Source: Paralvinella palmiformis (taxonomy: Eukaryota > Annelida > Polychaeta > Terebellida > Alvinellidae). Taken from it: a stretch of DNA of 64,000 nt. The notes below the pieces were generated by a model. It saw nothing but the letters and a program-made list of their open reading frames with translations. It was not told the DNA's origin and made no database searches. Position numbers and translations under genes: made by a program. The stretch lies in contig JAODUP010000304.1 of NCBI GenBank assembly GCA_025642065.1, forward strand, positions 357,001 through 421,000. Direction: 5' to 3'. Shown one piece after another: positions 45,338 through 58,169 of this stretch (its first letter is position 1; each line of letters opens with the position of its first letter).

Positions 45338-45420
45338 AATGGTCTGGATATCGTGCGCTCCGTCCACAACACTGTGACACCACCACATAGCCTGCCTGTA
45401 ATCTATATAGAGATATTGCT
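45338..45420. repeat. Dispersed ~90-bp repeat, copy 2
   Basis: AAATGGTCTGGATATCGTGC, CCACAACACTGTGACACC and GTAATCTATATAGAGATATTGC match 40195-40285. It is immediately preceded by CCAACATTGATCCAACATT, the reverse complement of the 86-bp array's core word, which links the two repeats. Confidence 0.7.
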
Positions 45421-45892
45421 ATTTAGCAATTTACCCCCGTTCAATGTTTAGAATGGGCAAAAAAAATTAAATACACAAATTAATTTACCATTTAATTTTT
45501 TAATTCAGAAATATCTTGTATTTATTGTTGTATTCTTGTACTGTGACTCTGAATATTTCCTGCTATATCGAAATCTATGTTGTTGTTGTTGTTGTTATTA
45601 TTATTATCAATTGTTAAATATAGGTAGTCTGTAGAAGGAGATTTTTTCCATCTTTTTATTATTATAAACACGATTGAGGAACCATCATAAACCTAAATAG
45701 ACATTGTTATCCCTATATGTGATGAGTCATTTAGTTTTAGATGAGTCAGAGTGGGCCACTCTCTCCCGATTGTTGTGCGTCTGAAAATAATTTGACCAAA
45801 ATCTCATCACCCTACATCAATGAAGACTGTCAAATCTGTTTTAATTATTCGTTCATTGTCGAGTTGTTATCTGATCTTATTTATTAACACCA

Positions 45893-45950
45893 CGGCCCAT
45901 TTAGCCTACCGTGTACACAAAAGTGGCCGTAAAACATCAATCATCTTATA
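45893..45950 (+). repeat. SINE family A, 3' end only
   Basis: GGCCCATTTAGCCTACCGTG and AAAAGTGGCCGTAAAACATC: the last ~55 bp of the family. Confidence 0.7.
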
Positions 45951-46813
45951 TATTAACACACAATAATACAGTTCATTAGCTGAAATACGGTTTCAATTAA
46001 CAGATTTATAATATTAGCTGAACCCATTAAGCTGAAGAAAATAATGCACATGTTATTATAACATTTCTAGCGTGACTTTGTGTACAGGCGACCTTGTGTG
46101 TGTATGTGTGTCTACGTGTGTGTGTTTGTGTGAGTGCGTGTGCGCGCTCGTGCGGCGTGTGTTTTGTTAAATTTTCATATATCAACTATTCAGACGTTAT
46201 GCCGTCTATTATATGGGGAAGCGTTATGACGAGTTTTACAGAACGGTCTCTCATTGCTAACTTAGTTTTAGATTTTTTCGTGGTCTCTAAAACGTGATTC
46301 AATATTGTAAAATAGTTCGTTGTCTATCGGGAAATAGTTGAAATCAGCTGGATTTGAGGGGAATTTTTGTCCTATTTGCCTCGTCTTCGACCTTACTTCA
46401 TTTCAAATACAAAACACAATACCCTTAAATCCCACCGATACAAATAAACCGTACAAGCTTGCGATATATGCATATTTAACATTAAATAAATCACTCTCTT
46501 GCTGATAAATTACCCGTCTGTTTCTTATTTAAATTTTATGTCTGTTTTAAGATGAGTAATTATTGTTATTTTTAATTCAATTTAATAGCTGTATACCAGA
46601 TCTAGCTTTTGAGCTACTTGGACGTAAATCTAAAAGTAGTATCCAGTATATCCTTCATAATACCGTTATCAGAAGTCTACCCGTAAACTATACGCCATCT
46701 TTTTAATTACAGATTGGCAGCATTCTAAACCAAACAGAATGCACAGGAATTAAAACTGGTATTTGGCCATCTTTAAAATATCATGATATTCAATATGTAA
46801 GCTATTCGAAGCA

Positions 46814-46925
46814 GTGATGGAAAAAATCATGATTTAGAACCAGATTAAAAAAAGCAGATTTAAAAAATTTTAAAGCAGATTTCATTTATTTAAATCGAGT
46901 TTTTAAAAACAACAGTCAAAAATTT
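46814..46925 (+). mobile_element. Possible hAT-like terminal sequence
   Basis: CAGTGATGGAAAAAATCATG is followed by repeated GATTTAAA-type words (AAAGCAGATTT, TTTAAATCGAGTTTTT). This resembles hAT ends with subterminal repeats. No transposase or opposite end found. Confidence 0.25.
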
Positions 46926-47890
46926 CCTGACACACCAAATTAATGAATTTTTAAAATAATTTATTGCTTTTTTGAATTTGAGAATCACACATATTATGTT
47001 CACACATATTATACACCTAAGCTGTTCCAGAAAACTAAATATTCAATGCAAGATCGTTGGTTTAACAGTTTGTATATGAACACGATTTTTCCTGTCTTAT
47101 CTGTTCTGAGTCTGTTCCTTAATTTGGAGTGTGCTAGATCAAAAGTAGAAACGATGAGACATCTGTGATTCCCACCAAGTTAGGGGAAATACCGAATTAA
47201 TTATATCATGGGATAATTACAGATGTGAATTGAACAGCCTACGTTGACCGATAACTATCTAGTATTAGTAATAATTGATTTTAAATAGCACTTCATTTTT
47301 TGTACCGCAAGTTAATCGATAAATCACATGCTTACAAAAATAATCAATAAGAATAAATACAATAACTGAAAACAAATCAAATGAAAAATATTGCAAATGT
47401 TCAAAAACCGAAATGCAAGATTTAAACAATTTGTTTGCACGATTCAAAGTAGATTTCTTGTAATTCTACCTAATTTGCACCGTATACGTTGGTAAACAAT
47501 GTGACTGAAACAACGTAATGTTCATCTCTAATCGGGAGCACAAATCCAAGTCCAATTTGGCATACCACAAATTGGTCATTTTTAAGGCAGTCCTTTTAAA
47601 TGCATGCATCATGTTAATAATAATACCAATGATAAACAATCTACTTTACTGTTAACAATGTAAGATATACATTTTGGATCCAACCAAAACAGGAAACAAT
47701 AATAATAATAATAATAACAAATCTCTTTCCTCAAAATTAAATTTATGATATTATAAATTAATCTCGATCTTCAAGGACAGATCCTGAATTACGGCATGGG
47801 GGTGGTTAATACCGGACAATATGGTTTACGTTGTCTTAAAATAATAATGGGGTCTATCTAGCCCAGTTGTATTATAATAATTTGTCATTT

Positions 47891-47965
47891 ATATTAGCAA
47901 TGCCTATATGTTGTCTTCGTATGCCTAACAGGCATATGATAACAACATATAGGCATTGCTAATAT
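47891..47965. repeat. Near-perfect hairpin: 24-bp perfect arms, total stem about 36 bp
   Basis: ATATTAGCAATGCCTATATG continues through TTGT, and its exact reverse complement ends at 47965. Inside, a six-base segment pairs imperfectly, then ATGCCT/AGGCAT closes on a 3-nt AAC loop. The stem has about two mismatches in 36 positions. It could be a pre-miRNA, a foldback element or a deletion derivative of a TIR transposon. Confidence 0.85.
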
Positions 47966-50181
47966 AACAAAAACAAGTTTGATCTAATTTAGCGACGGAT
48001 GGTTGAAAAGCAGCACTCCTCTATGATGTTTCCCAGTATATTGGTGGGAGTAGTTCTGAATTGAACCGATTCTTAACCTTTAAACTTAAACTGAAACCAG
48101 CAGTGACGTGATAGCATAAAGGAGAACTTCCCCACATTCAAAGAGCCTTCAATGCTCTTACCAATTTTAAATTCCGATGTTTCATACAAAATACATTAAG
48201 TCATACCATTAAAACTGTATTACTGTTTTCAATCGTGATTGAAAGAAAAAAAAATATGTTCGTTATTTATTGCAGAAATAGGCAGAAATATTATGCAAGA
48301 AGAAAAAGACTTAAATGTTGTGCTATTTACAGACATTCACACCTAACATGTTTTATATTATCCGACACCTCGTCGTGTCAGTTAGCGTTTTAGAGCCATT
48401 TAATGGCGACCAGACATGTATCGTCAGGGCATGGACGTCGTATTACACCGTGATACGCCATTAATGTACTATTTGAGGGGCATTGCCCAAACTGCGCAAT
48501 ACAATGGTCTGAGTCTATTTACCAATAGCTGTAGCTCCTATTGTGTGCACAAGATACCTCTAATCAGCGAGCTGTAGATTATGGCCTCTATATACTTGAT
48601 GATAACGATTTATCAACTAAAAATAGGGATTATGTCTCTCATGAGTACTCTGATCTAATATAATTTATATGTGATGTCAGCGAATAGCGACAATATTTCA
48701 AACTCTATAAATATGGTTAAAAATATATTACACATTTGCATATATTTACTCGACCTTTTCAAAAATCGAATGATGCCTTTAGGCCTACTATAGGATCAAA
48801 AACAAATTGTTTTCAATAGTAAGCTGTTGAGACTTTAAAACGCGGATATGGTGTCATGCAAGATATTGTCCGCACACTTAACTGTGGTAACAATGTATGC
48901 TATAGGAACACTGCCATTATCCCATATATGATGCACATCTGGCGGTCGATATTCAACAAGTAAGTAAATGTTTTGTCCAATTTTATGACCTTGGTAGGCT
49001 AAATGGGCCTACCGATCTCTAAATGTAATGAAACGAAGCATCGGATGAAACATCCTGCAGACATATTCTTGGAGACACCAAAACTGACCAGATATTTAGA
49101 GAATATAAGGATGATACGAAAATATTATGCCTCGTTCGTCCACGTAAAGCACAATAAGTATTTATAGAATCGACTCTCTTGAACTATTTCGATAACACTA
49201 ATTAATTACCATACTTTTAAACAAAGATTAGGCCTAACTAATACACCGACCTTCAGTACTTATTCATCAAAGAGAGTCCGGATAACCGATCTCAAGGTCA
49301 GTGAACTCGTAAGGTCACGTTTGTTGTTACTGGCGTAACTTAGACGTCAGTGCAAGATTGTTGGGTATAAATAAGCAGAGAGCTTAAATATAGAGAGGCG
49401 TTACTCTTGCCGCGCCATGTTGAATTTTGAACCAGTGGCGCCTCCAGCGACCGGAGGTATTTCTCAGATAAATAAAAGTTCTCTGGTTGTCCACTTGTGA
49501 TCGTGTACATGTGTGCGCATGGTTGAAATGAATTACCAATACTAGTACTATATGTTACATGATCACATACTCTTTTATTAATTAAGACTTTAATTGTGCA
49601 CACATGATATCGAAGGAAACGAATCTCTGTAACTGTAAATAAATAATTAAGTGAACGTGGGTTAGGTTATTTCACAGTTTTGTGTGTGGAAGGCGTAATT
49701 TTTTTAATTAATTTTGAAAACAATTAGGTATATATGAGGTAAATGCATATAAACATACTTTCATCATGTCAGTTAAACATAGTCCATAACTTTTTATTTA
49801 TTTCGATATATACATATAATGATATATACAGCTATTATAACGCTCCCATAACACAATTCACCATATATTCATCATGTCCGTTTATCATATATTAACTTAA
49901 AAAATTACAAGCTCATTTAAAGTCGACACCTCAATAATATAGACCATGCAATATAGGCCTGCTCAGCTGAGAACAAATAATATACATGGAATATTAACAA
50001 TGTTTATGTTTGCGTTAACATGTTAGAGATAGAGAAATTAGTACTTTCATACAATAAGCGGCATCAAATCTCTTGTGCCACGGGTTCATCTATAGTTACA
50101 ATCAGTCATTTGTTATCAAATGGACAAAATAACCCAAATTGCTTCCAGCTCTAAACAACCATTACTACAAAAATATGACAT

Positions 50182-50337
50182 TTAATCCAGATCAGTGAAC
50201 TGTTTAAAGTTAGACAGAATATACCCAGAGATGTAATAGACACATGCACTGACTACTGTACCAGATAACACCAGTAAATCTGTAACCAAGAGATTGGCCT
50301 GTTTACATGATATCTCATCATCATAGAACTTCAAGGA
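50182..50337 (-). CDS. Candidate terminal exon with a transmembrane segment, unidentified gene
   Basis: On the minus strand the acceptor GTTCTATTTCAG is followed by 51 codons in phase 0 and TAA (50184-50182). It reads SLKFYDDEISCKQANLLVTD then LLVLSGTVVSACVYYISGYI and LSNFKQFTDLD. The middle is a likely membrane helix with a short polar C-terminal tail. The acceptor and protein-like composition argue for a real last exon. No upstream exon or family identified. Confidence 0.35.
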   Translation of the reverse strand, partial: SLKFYDDEISCKQANLLVTDLLVLSGTVVSACVYYISGYILSNFKQFTDLD

Positions 50338-50969
50338 CTGAAATAGAACAATACCTTGTAAAATAATGACTTGAACCAAGTGCATACACAATGTGTAAAC
50401 ACATGTTTTCCTTTTTTTCAAGTTGGTTAAAGAATTTGATTTGTTATGAAGAGAAGTATACCAATTAAAGCACATGAGCTGAACGTTCAAGTATTAATTC
50501 AGGTGCTGGTAATCCTTTTTTTATTAAGATATGAAATGGGCTGACAAAATTTCATGGGTTTGATGCCTTGTTTCTTATTTAATTAATTTTATAATACCAA
50601 TTTTCACCATTAATATTTATAAATATTAATTACCATCACATCTGGCCCTGTCTCCTGTATAGGTCTCCTATCTGTTAATACCTTCCTCTTTGATTTCAGT
50701 GGATGCATGCAGTGGATTTGGTACATCAAAAATAGTGGGAATAGCATTCTAGATAAGTTGTCTGGTTCATGAATTCCGTTTTAGTGAAATACATTCCACA
50801 ATTAGTATTCAAGTAATTTAAATCTTTCCTCATCATATATCTGAACGACAACAATTAATAACCCATCTTTTTATTTCTGTCAATAGAAAAAATAACAAAA
50901 TGAATGTTTCTACCACTAGTTCAGGTATTTAATAATTAATTTCATAACAATTAAATTATAAATAGAAGT

Positions 50970-50971
<2 letters not shown>

Positions 50972-51055
<84 letters not shown>
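50972..51055 (+). repeat. (TA)n microsatellite, ~84 bp
   Basis: Uninterrupted TA run, the longest in the window. Confidence 0.97.
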
Positions 51056-51059
<4 letters not shown>

Positions 51060-54000
51060 CAATAAGTACCAATTGCTTAATTACGTTTAAAAATAAATAT
51101 GGATGCAGGTGATCATGTAAATACTCAGCTACTTATAATTATTGTAATTAGGGAAAAATTATCTGATTATAGTAATGTAATTTTAGAAGTCCAATTATAT
51201 TATTAACAATAACAAAGTAAAATAAACCTCACGCCCATAGCATCTTCAGTGTGGCTCCAGTACATGTAACTGTAAGCTTATGTATATCTTACATAACCAT
51301 TCTGTGATTAATAGGTTGATATTGTTCAATAAAATTTAATCAGATTTTGTCTGAAACAAATATAGATCTAGATAGATCCTGCTTTGGCCTACTGAATGGG
51401 TCATGTCAAATAGGGGCGTGTCTACTTCAAATTGTTATGCTTATTTTTTAAATATCCTTTATTAAGTTTATTTTTAAAAAGCCAGATCATATCAAATTTT
51501 TACACTAGAATTCATTTCCTTTCGAGAATGAACCAGTGCCATTAGGCGCCATGTTAACGAAGGGAGCTGTCCGTGGCAATCTGCCTCCGGTCGCTAGGGC
51601 CCTGGCGCTCCATGAATTCAAAATGGCGCCCCATGTTAAAACGTCTTGTTATAAATAGTCTTTGGTATAAGGAAGCTTGCAAGATCCAGGCGAAATGCGT
51701 TGCATCGGTTACGGACTGAGGTATCGGGGGTTAGTATCAGCTATGTCGCCCATTGTTAATAGGGGATGGCATCTTTTCACTAATGGTAAATACTGGAAAT
51801 CTTTCAACAAATTGTTTCATATTATACGGAGACTGAGACTAGTATTTCAGCTGAACGATACTGTATTTCCAAAGGATTTAACACAATTCTTATCAATATA
51901 TAACCCAATGATTAAGCGGACCGATCTTTCCAGATGAACGACACAACTAAGCCTTAGTTATGCATGTTGACTCGTAGGGGATTTTTAGCATGGGTTTCAA
52001 TGGATTAAATACATAATTTTAAGGTTAAACTTTTAGCTGAATGTAAATTGATTTTGCTGAAGAGTTTTTAAACATTTAATGTAGAATTTTGGAAATATAA
52101 ATTTTACTTGTACCTAGAAACCAATCATATATGTATCACCTGTATATTATTAAATAAAACATATTATAACATTAGAGTATTAACAGCCATGATGTTTACA
52201 TAAACATTGCACGAATGGCTGATTCAGAAAATAAAATAGCTAGTTTCAATACAAGATATTATGCATAAATACCAATATTACGGTAATAGGAATCACCGAT
52301 TGAATTATATTCTATCTGATCATTGATTTTAGTCATTCACATCGTCATGTCAGATGGCAAAGGTTATACAAAAAATAAGTTTGAACTAGACAGGCTGGAC
52401 TATGACAGCCATGGAAATCGCGCTCAACGTTACTTAGTTTAGTGTCATATATCTATTGGATGAAGTATATGCCATTTCTAGTAAATGCAAAATTATGATC
52501 TGGAGATCATATACCCTTAATAGACTATAAATAATACCAACAGGGGTAATTGAATCGGTCTATTGTTTTGAAATTCATTTAAAAATCGAATACGTTTCGT
52601 ATCATATCATCCGCGTGAATCGCCGTTTCGTGATAAAATAGGGCAATCAGTATGTATAAGGTCACTCAATCTTATTGGCGGGTTGTCTTAGATCATGTAC
52701 AGGTCTGTATCCTCACTATACAACATTTAGAATTCATAACGCCGATCGGGGGGTGGATTGTATTCCCATGAGCGAAGAAAAAAACACATCCCCCTACTTC
52801 TCCCTAATTAACCTATAATCCATATAGCTACAATGTTAACACCTTGGATTCTGCGGTTAAATACTTTTTCTTTCAATTTGTAGTCAGTTGGCTTATATAT
52901 TATACTATAAGATCACCAAAAGCAACGCACGCACACACACGCACACACACACACACACACACACAGCACACACAGAGCTGCGGGCTGATATATCATAAAC
53001 CCCCCCCCCCGCCGAAAATTCCCATTGCTGCCATACTGGTTTGCCGTTGGACGTAAAGTAAAACAAGTCCCCTGTCCAGTTTTTTTTATAAGTCTGTTTG
53101 AATCTTTAAATATGACAAGTAAAGGCTATTTGAAGAAGAAGGAAACACATTCCAACACCAATTTATAACGATCTTATACTAATTATTTTCACCGCCGTCA
53201 CCAGCGAGAAATAGCACAAACAACTGATATTATATTATCCAATATCATAATATTTTGCACATTCTTTTTCTTTCTAAGAACACGCTTCTATTAAAAATTC
53301 AGTAAAACTTTTTATTTCTCATGTTTTCTGGTGATAAGTAAAATCTAGCGCGTACTATCTCAGATCGGTAATAACTAGACATGGGATACAACCAGAATGA
53401 TAGATTTAAGACTTTTCGTACCACAAAAAAAGGCAATGAAGCGAAGTCAAAGACGAAACACCCTTCAGATAAGCCAACGCCGAGATTCTTACTCAAATGC
53501 AACTTGTTCATTGAGAAATGTGTTCACGTACGTTATACAAATCAGCAGGCAATTTATTGCCGCAAAAGTATATTAGAAAACTACATACAAAACATAAATA
53601 CATAATTCAAATAGCATATACACAATCTATGTCAGATTTCTATAATTACATTTAAATGTGATATATAGAACTTTACTTTAAAACGTTAAAGCGTTTTTAC
53701 CTATCACAATCGTCATCAACTCATCTAAATAATTTTCTCTTTTTGTTGATCAATGATCTTTGTTTGCCATCGCATCTAACTTCTAGTTTCGAGTTATTAT
53801 GTTTAAAATCTCGCTCATGACGTCATATGACGTCCTTTCGCACAGTGAAAATCTAAATGTTGCTGACGCATGTAGCGCGGGAAAGAGCTAACACTTTTAC
53901 AATAAACTGCTGTAAAAACAATAATATATACAAAGCTGAAGACTGACGCATAAACATTACACATTGTGGACGCGATTTTCTGAAGGTGACGCCATATTCG

Positions 54001-55500
54001 GCAAAGGCCGTCTGCGTTCGTGAAGACTCATGAATATGCAAGTCAGTACAGCGTCAACATAAGTGCTTATCAAAACGTCAACATTGATCAACAGAGAAGT
54101 TTTATTTATTTTGATGGCTTGGTGACGAATTTTGTTTGTGAAAACGTGTGTTCTTGGAAATCAAACACGATTTACATTACACATAACTAATGCCAGTTTT
54201 GAAATAAGGAACACTGACTGACTTTTTGTCCGGATGTGTTAATAACCCAATTAGTCACTCACTTCATCATGAAGACAGCTGCATCACAAATAGAATACGT
54301 TCCCTGTCATCATCTGCGATATTAAGCAGCTAAAGTTCACCAATATTCTGGAATATCAATTCATTAAAATAATTTTTGTATTGGCTCATTTTGATATATA
54401 CAAGAATATTTGTAATAAGCGACGTTTTTGCAATTGAGATTCACCATCAAGCCATCGAAGTTAATAGAGTTTTCTCTCTGTTCGTTGATATATATTTATG
54501 ACGGGTTAGCCTTTACTTTCGGTTTGGGACGGTAATACAGCGAAATACACACGGATATGTTTGTTTGTTATCACATTAAAATAAGCTCACCTCAATAGTT
54601 CTTTCTTTTTTAGGTTAAGTAACTTGGCGCGAGTGTTAAAATAAGGAAAGGAAGAGGGGTATCATAAAAGAAGGCGTTTAACTATTAAATGGGGAACATT
54701 TCGATATTGGGGCTGTCTGACATTATGGTGCTGCTGCAACCATCCTTCGCAAACCACACACTGAATCCACCATTACTTGCTGCAGGATGTCGAATTTTCT
54801 GTTGGAAGAGGGACTTAATTACCTCTCTACTACAACAATAGCAACAGTTGCCACTAAGAAAATAATAATAATAATATGGTGCGGATCAATCATACGAATT
54901 CCCATTCAGTCTATTTGTTTAATTCTGAATCTGTTGTAATAGTATCGGTGTCGTAGATGTGAACTTTGAACTCTATATGTTTATAGACTATTCGTGGTGG
55001 CAATGTAAATTTATTCCAAGCTATAATATATATCTGTACATTTGCATTTTAAATATTTTTGCACCAAATATGTATTTGTGGAATTCATTTTGCCATATTG
55101 AAATGTTGTATTGGGTTAAGTCAGAGTTACAGCTAATAATTTCCTACTTCGGAAATAACACGTAATTTATTTCTTTGCTATGTCAAGCTGACTGGTGATT
55201 AATTTGCACTATTTATTTGACGAACAAAGATTAAATATTTAACGCAGTTTCCCTACAACGGTCTTCAAGCGGCTGTTATTTTTTGTAATTTATGTTTACA
55301 AAACCAGTTTGTAGGCGAAATGATAAGGTGGATTAAGAAGCGTCTCGCAGCGCGTGTTTCCTTTCGAGGCCATATATACACCATCTGATTAGATTTTAGA
55401 TTTTGTGTCTATCTCAGTTTTGCGCGTGGCTGTATGTTTAATTTTGGCTCAGGTTGTTCGCTCTCTATCAAGTATTTACAGCGTCTCTTATCGCAAACAA
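51056..55500. other. Intergenic region upstream of the RRM gene
   Basis: It contains a block at 51540-51640 (GGCGCCATGTTAACG, TCCGGTCGCTAGGGCC, AAAATGGCGCCCC) with a related inverted sequence at 49412-49465, an 86-codon open frame (51677-51937) with no recognised family, (AC)n (52927-52966) and a SINE-A fragment on minus (53425-53490). Nothing else recognised. Confidence 0.65.
53425..53490 (-). repeat. SINE family A fragment
   Basis: GGCAATGAAGCGAAGTCAAAG and ACGAAACACCCTTCAG followed by CCAACGCCGAGATTC: the reversed middle of the SINE. Confidence 0.6.
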
Positions 55501-55527
55501 GGTTAAAGTCACCCGTGTTGTCCATAT

Positions 55528-55539
55528 TGCGCATGCGCA
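55528..55539. promoter_or_regulatory. NRF1-type site upstream of the RRM gene
   Basis: TGCGCATGCGCA is a perfect 12-bp palindrome matching the NRF1 consensus, 132 bp upstream of the ATG at 55671 and within CpG-enriched DNA. Spacing and context fit a TATA-less promoter. Confidence 0.6.
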
Positions 55540-55670
55540 CCGCTCGTACAGGTAATGGCGGGAGTGTTAGCGGAGTGAGGTTTTGGTGATTAGATCTGGT
55601 CAAAGTACAACAGACACGAACAAACACCGTGGCTCGATGATTTCAACGCATTCCTGCCGTTAACTGCGAA

Positions 55671-56360
55671 ATGGCCGATTCAGGTTCGTGCGTTCCTCAC
55701 GGCGTCGAAGGCGCGCCGAACGAAACGGCGCTGTTAAAGCTGATCGAGCGGACCGGCTACACGATGATCCAGGAAAATGGCCAGCGCAAATATGGCGGCC
55801 CACCACCTGGTTGGCAGGGCGTCCCGCCTCCGAGGGGCTGCGAGGTGTTCGTCGGCAAAATACCTCGTGATTGTTACGAGGACGAGCTGGTGCCCGTCTT
55901 CGAGAACGTCGGCAAAATATATGAACTCAGGCTGATGATGGATTTCAGCGGGTCGAATCGAGGTTACTGCTTCGTGATGTACACCAACCGGGAAGACGCT
56001 AAGAAGGCGGTGAAACATCTAAATAATTACCAGATCCGTAAGGGACGCTATCTAGGAGTGTGTCTCAGCATCGATAATTGCCGCCTATTCGTCGGTGGCA
56101 TCCCGAAGAACAAAACGAAGGAGGAAATCCTGAACGAGATGAAAAAGGTCACTGAGGGTGTGGTCGATGTGATTGTTTACCCGAGTGCCACGGACAAGTC
56201 CAAGAATCGTGGATTTGCTTTTGTGGAATACGAAAGTCACCGAGCAGCTGCCATGGCCAGGAGAAAGCTGATCCCTGGTCGCATAGAGCTCTGGGGACAT
56301 ACGATTGCCGTCGATTGGGCGGAACCAGAACAGGAAGTGGATGAGGATGTCATGGCAAAG
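55671..56360 (+). CDS. A1CF/RBM46/RBM47-family RNA-binding protein, first coding exon (partial gene)
   Basis: A 230-codon exon from ATG to a donor AAG|GTATTT, phase 0. After a short N-terminal region comes the family's [15 protein letters not shown] block (residues 34-48). RRM1 spans about 57-135 (RNP2 VFVGKI, RNP1 NRGYCFVMY). RRM2 spans about 137-220 (RNP2 LFVGGI, RNP1 NRGFAFVEY). A VDWAEPE...VDED linker closes the exon. The [20 protein letters not shown] and AAAMARRKL...LWGH stretches separate it from SYNCRIP/hnRNP R and place it with A1CF, RBM46 and RBM47, nuclear/cytoplasmic proteins that bind AU-rich mRNA. Which paralogue cannot be told from this exon; invertebrates may have one pre-duplication gene. 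RRM3 and the C-terminal region lie beyond the window. Confidence 0.93.
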
Positions 56361-56466
56361 GTATTTTGTTCAACATCTGGATCTGATTTTTTTAGTAATT
56401 GAATTGTTTGTCTTTAGTTAAAAGTGGTAGTCATGCGTCAAACATGTAACCTTCCCTTAACACATG

Positions 56467-56504
<38 letters not shown>

Positions 56505-58128
56505 GTGTGTGTGTGTTATCATTTTTATTAGATCTGTTTTCATTTATAGTTATACTGTAATGTGGTATATCAATCCTCAATTACTGGCTTCTTGTATTAG
56601 TAGTTACCTTTCACTTCTGGTCTTTCAGTGTAAATTTCCTACTTTATTGGTCATAACTGGAATGTGGCTTTGCAGTTTTCAAGCTGAAACACTTGTGTTA
56701 GAAAATATGTGTAAACATAAGTTTTGAGCTAATATTTTCAGTGAGACAGTGCCATCTGTTGAGTTGATCAGTTAGTTATTTTTGGCTGTTCAATGGGGGA
56801 CATTGTGTGAATGTTGTAGCTGTATGAGCATGTTTTACTTAAGTTTGGCCCTGGTTACATCTATACACACAACATACAAACATTAATAGATGCATCGAAA
56901 TATGTTAATGTGTCTACTGTTGCTGCTAGAAAATAATCAAAGTGTTGCATTTTGGCCCTTTTCTAAATCACACCCTGACACTAAAATAACATCAAAATAA
57001 CATGTAGTATGTGAAATGGGTTTATTTACATTACAATTTGTGAACATTTTACTAGTTTCTGCTGAAATATGCTGTTTATGTATTATTTATTGTTGCTCAT
57101 GCTAGTGATGCATCAGTAGTTAGGTATTCTGCAACATTAATTCTTCAGTGTTTAACAAACAATTGTATACATACCTCTTAGTTCTAAAATGCTTTTGAAT
57201 GTGGTGCATCAAATTTCATAGATCTGTATTCATAAAGAGCATTATTGTCTACAGATCTATGATTGCTAATAACGTAAAAATTATATTAGAGTGGCTAATT
57301 AAAGTTTGCTTGAGAAGCCTTTCAATTCCAGTTTTGTTGATTCATTCATTTGAGTATAGTAGGCCACTGCTGAATTGCAACCATTTTCTTATAAAGGCCA
57401 GTGCCTAAGATTTCTTCTAGATATGAACTCTGAAATTGCATTGTTTCAAAAGGTGATCCAGAAGCAAATATTCCAGAGTGATAAAATTTCTGTTATGTAC
57501 AAAGTTATTTCTATCATGATTATAACATATCCGGAACACTGACGTTTAAGGTTAAAATGGCCGGATTATCATGGTATCATCGCTCAGCGAACCCCCTATA
57601 AATCCCACAATGTAAAGCATGGCTGGTTTGTTTTAGTTTTTGACGTCATCATGCTTCAGGCTTATTAGAAATATTTAAATCAGCTGTAGAGTGGTGTGTA
57701 AGAAATAAACTGTAGAAGCATGGGAAATAGAGTACTGATGTCTAATCCAGAGAAACAAATGGAAATATTTACCTATAGCCACCAACAGATTTACATAGCT
57801 AGCTTATCAGAAGATGACATACCACTTCCATTTTTACACACCCCTTTAAAGACTCTCTGGATATAAAACACTGACATCAAGCACCCTCAAGGTATTATAG
57901 CTGCATCTTTCCAAATACTTGGGATAGTATCTCTTCCGTAAGTGATAGGTGAAGAGTTAGTTCCAGCTGGCATTATATAGTGATTACAATGAAAGTCAGA
58001 CTTTTACATGTTATCCCTGTCATATTATCTGTGATGCTGAAATAGGATACATCAGTTATAAAATTACATTAACTTAATGTTACACATTGATAATGTGGCT
58101 TTTTGTGCTCTATCTCTCTCTCTCTCTC

Positions 58129-58169
<41 letters not shown>

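Larger units (their letters stand above)
45430..50180. other. Intergenic, AT-rich
   Basis: Apart from the SINE 3' end, the hAT-like end, the hairpin and a diverged minus-strand SINE-A fragment (48992-49070), I see no gene. (GT)n-type sequence lies at 46094-46150. Confidence 0.7.

Noticed and set aside
51677..51937. 86-codon plus-strand frame near a GGCGCC/ATGGCG block as a gene
   Set aside because: The sequence is somewhat protein-like, but there is no recognised family and no supporting splice structure. Left unannotated.
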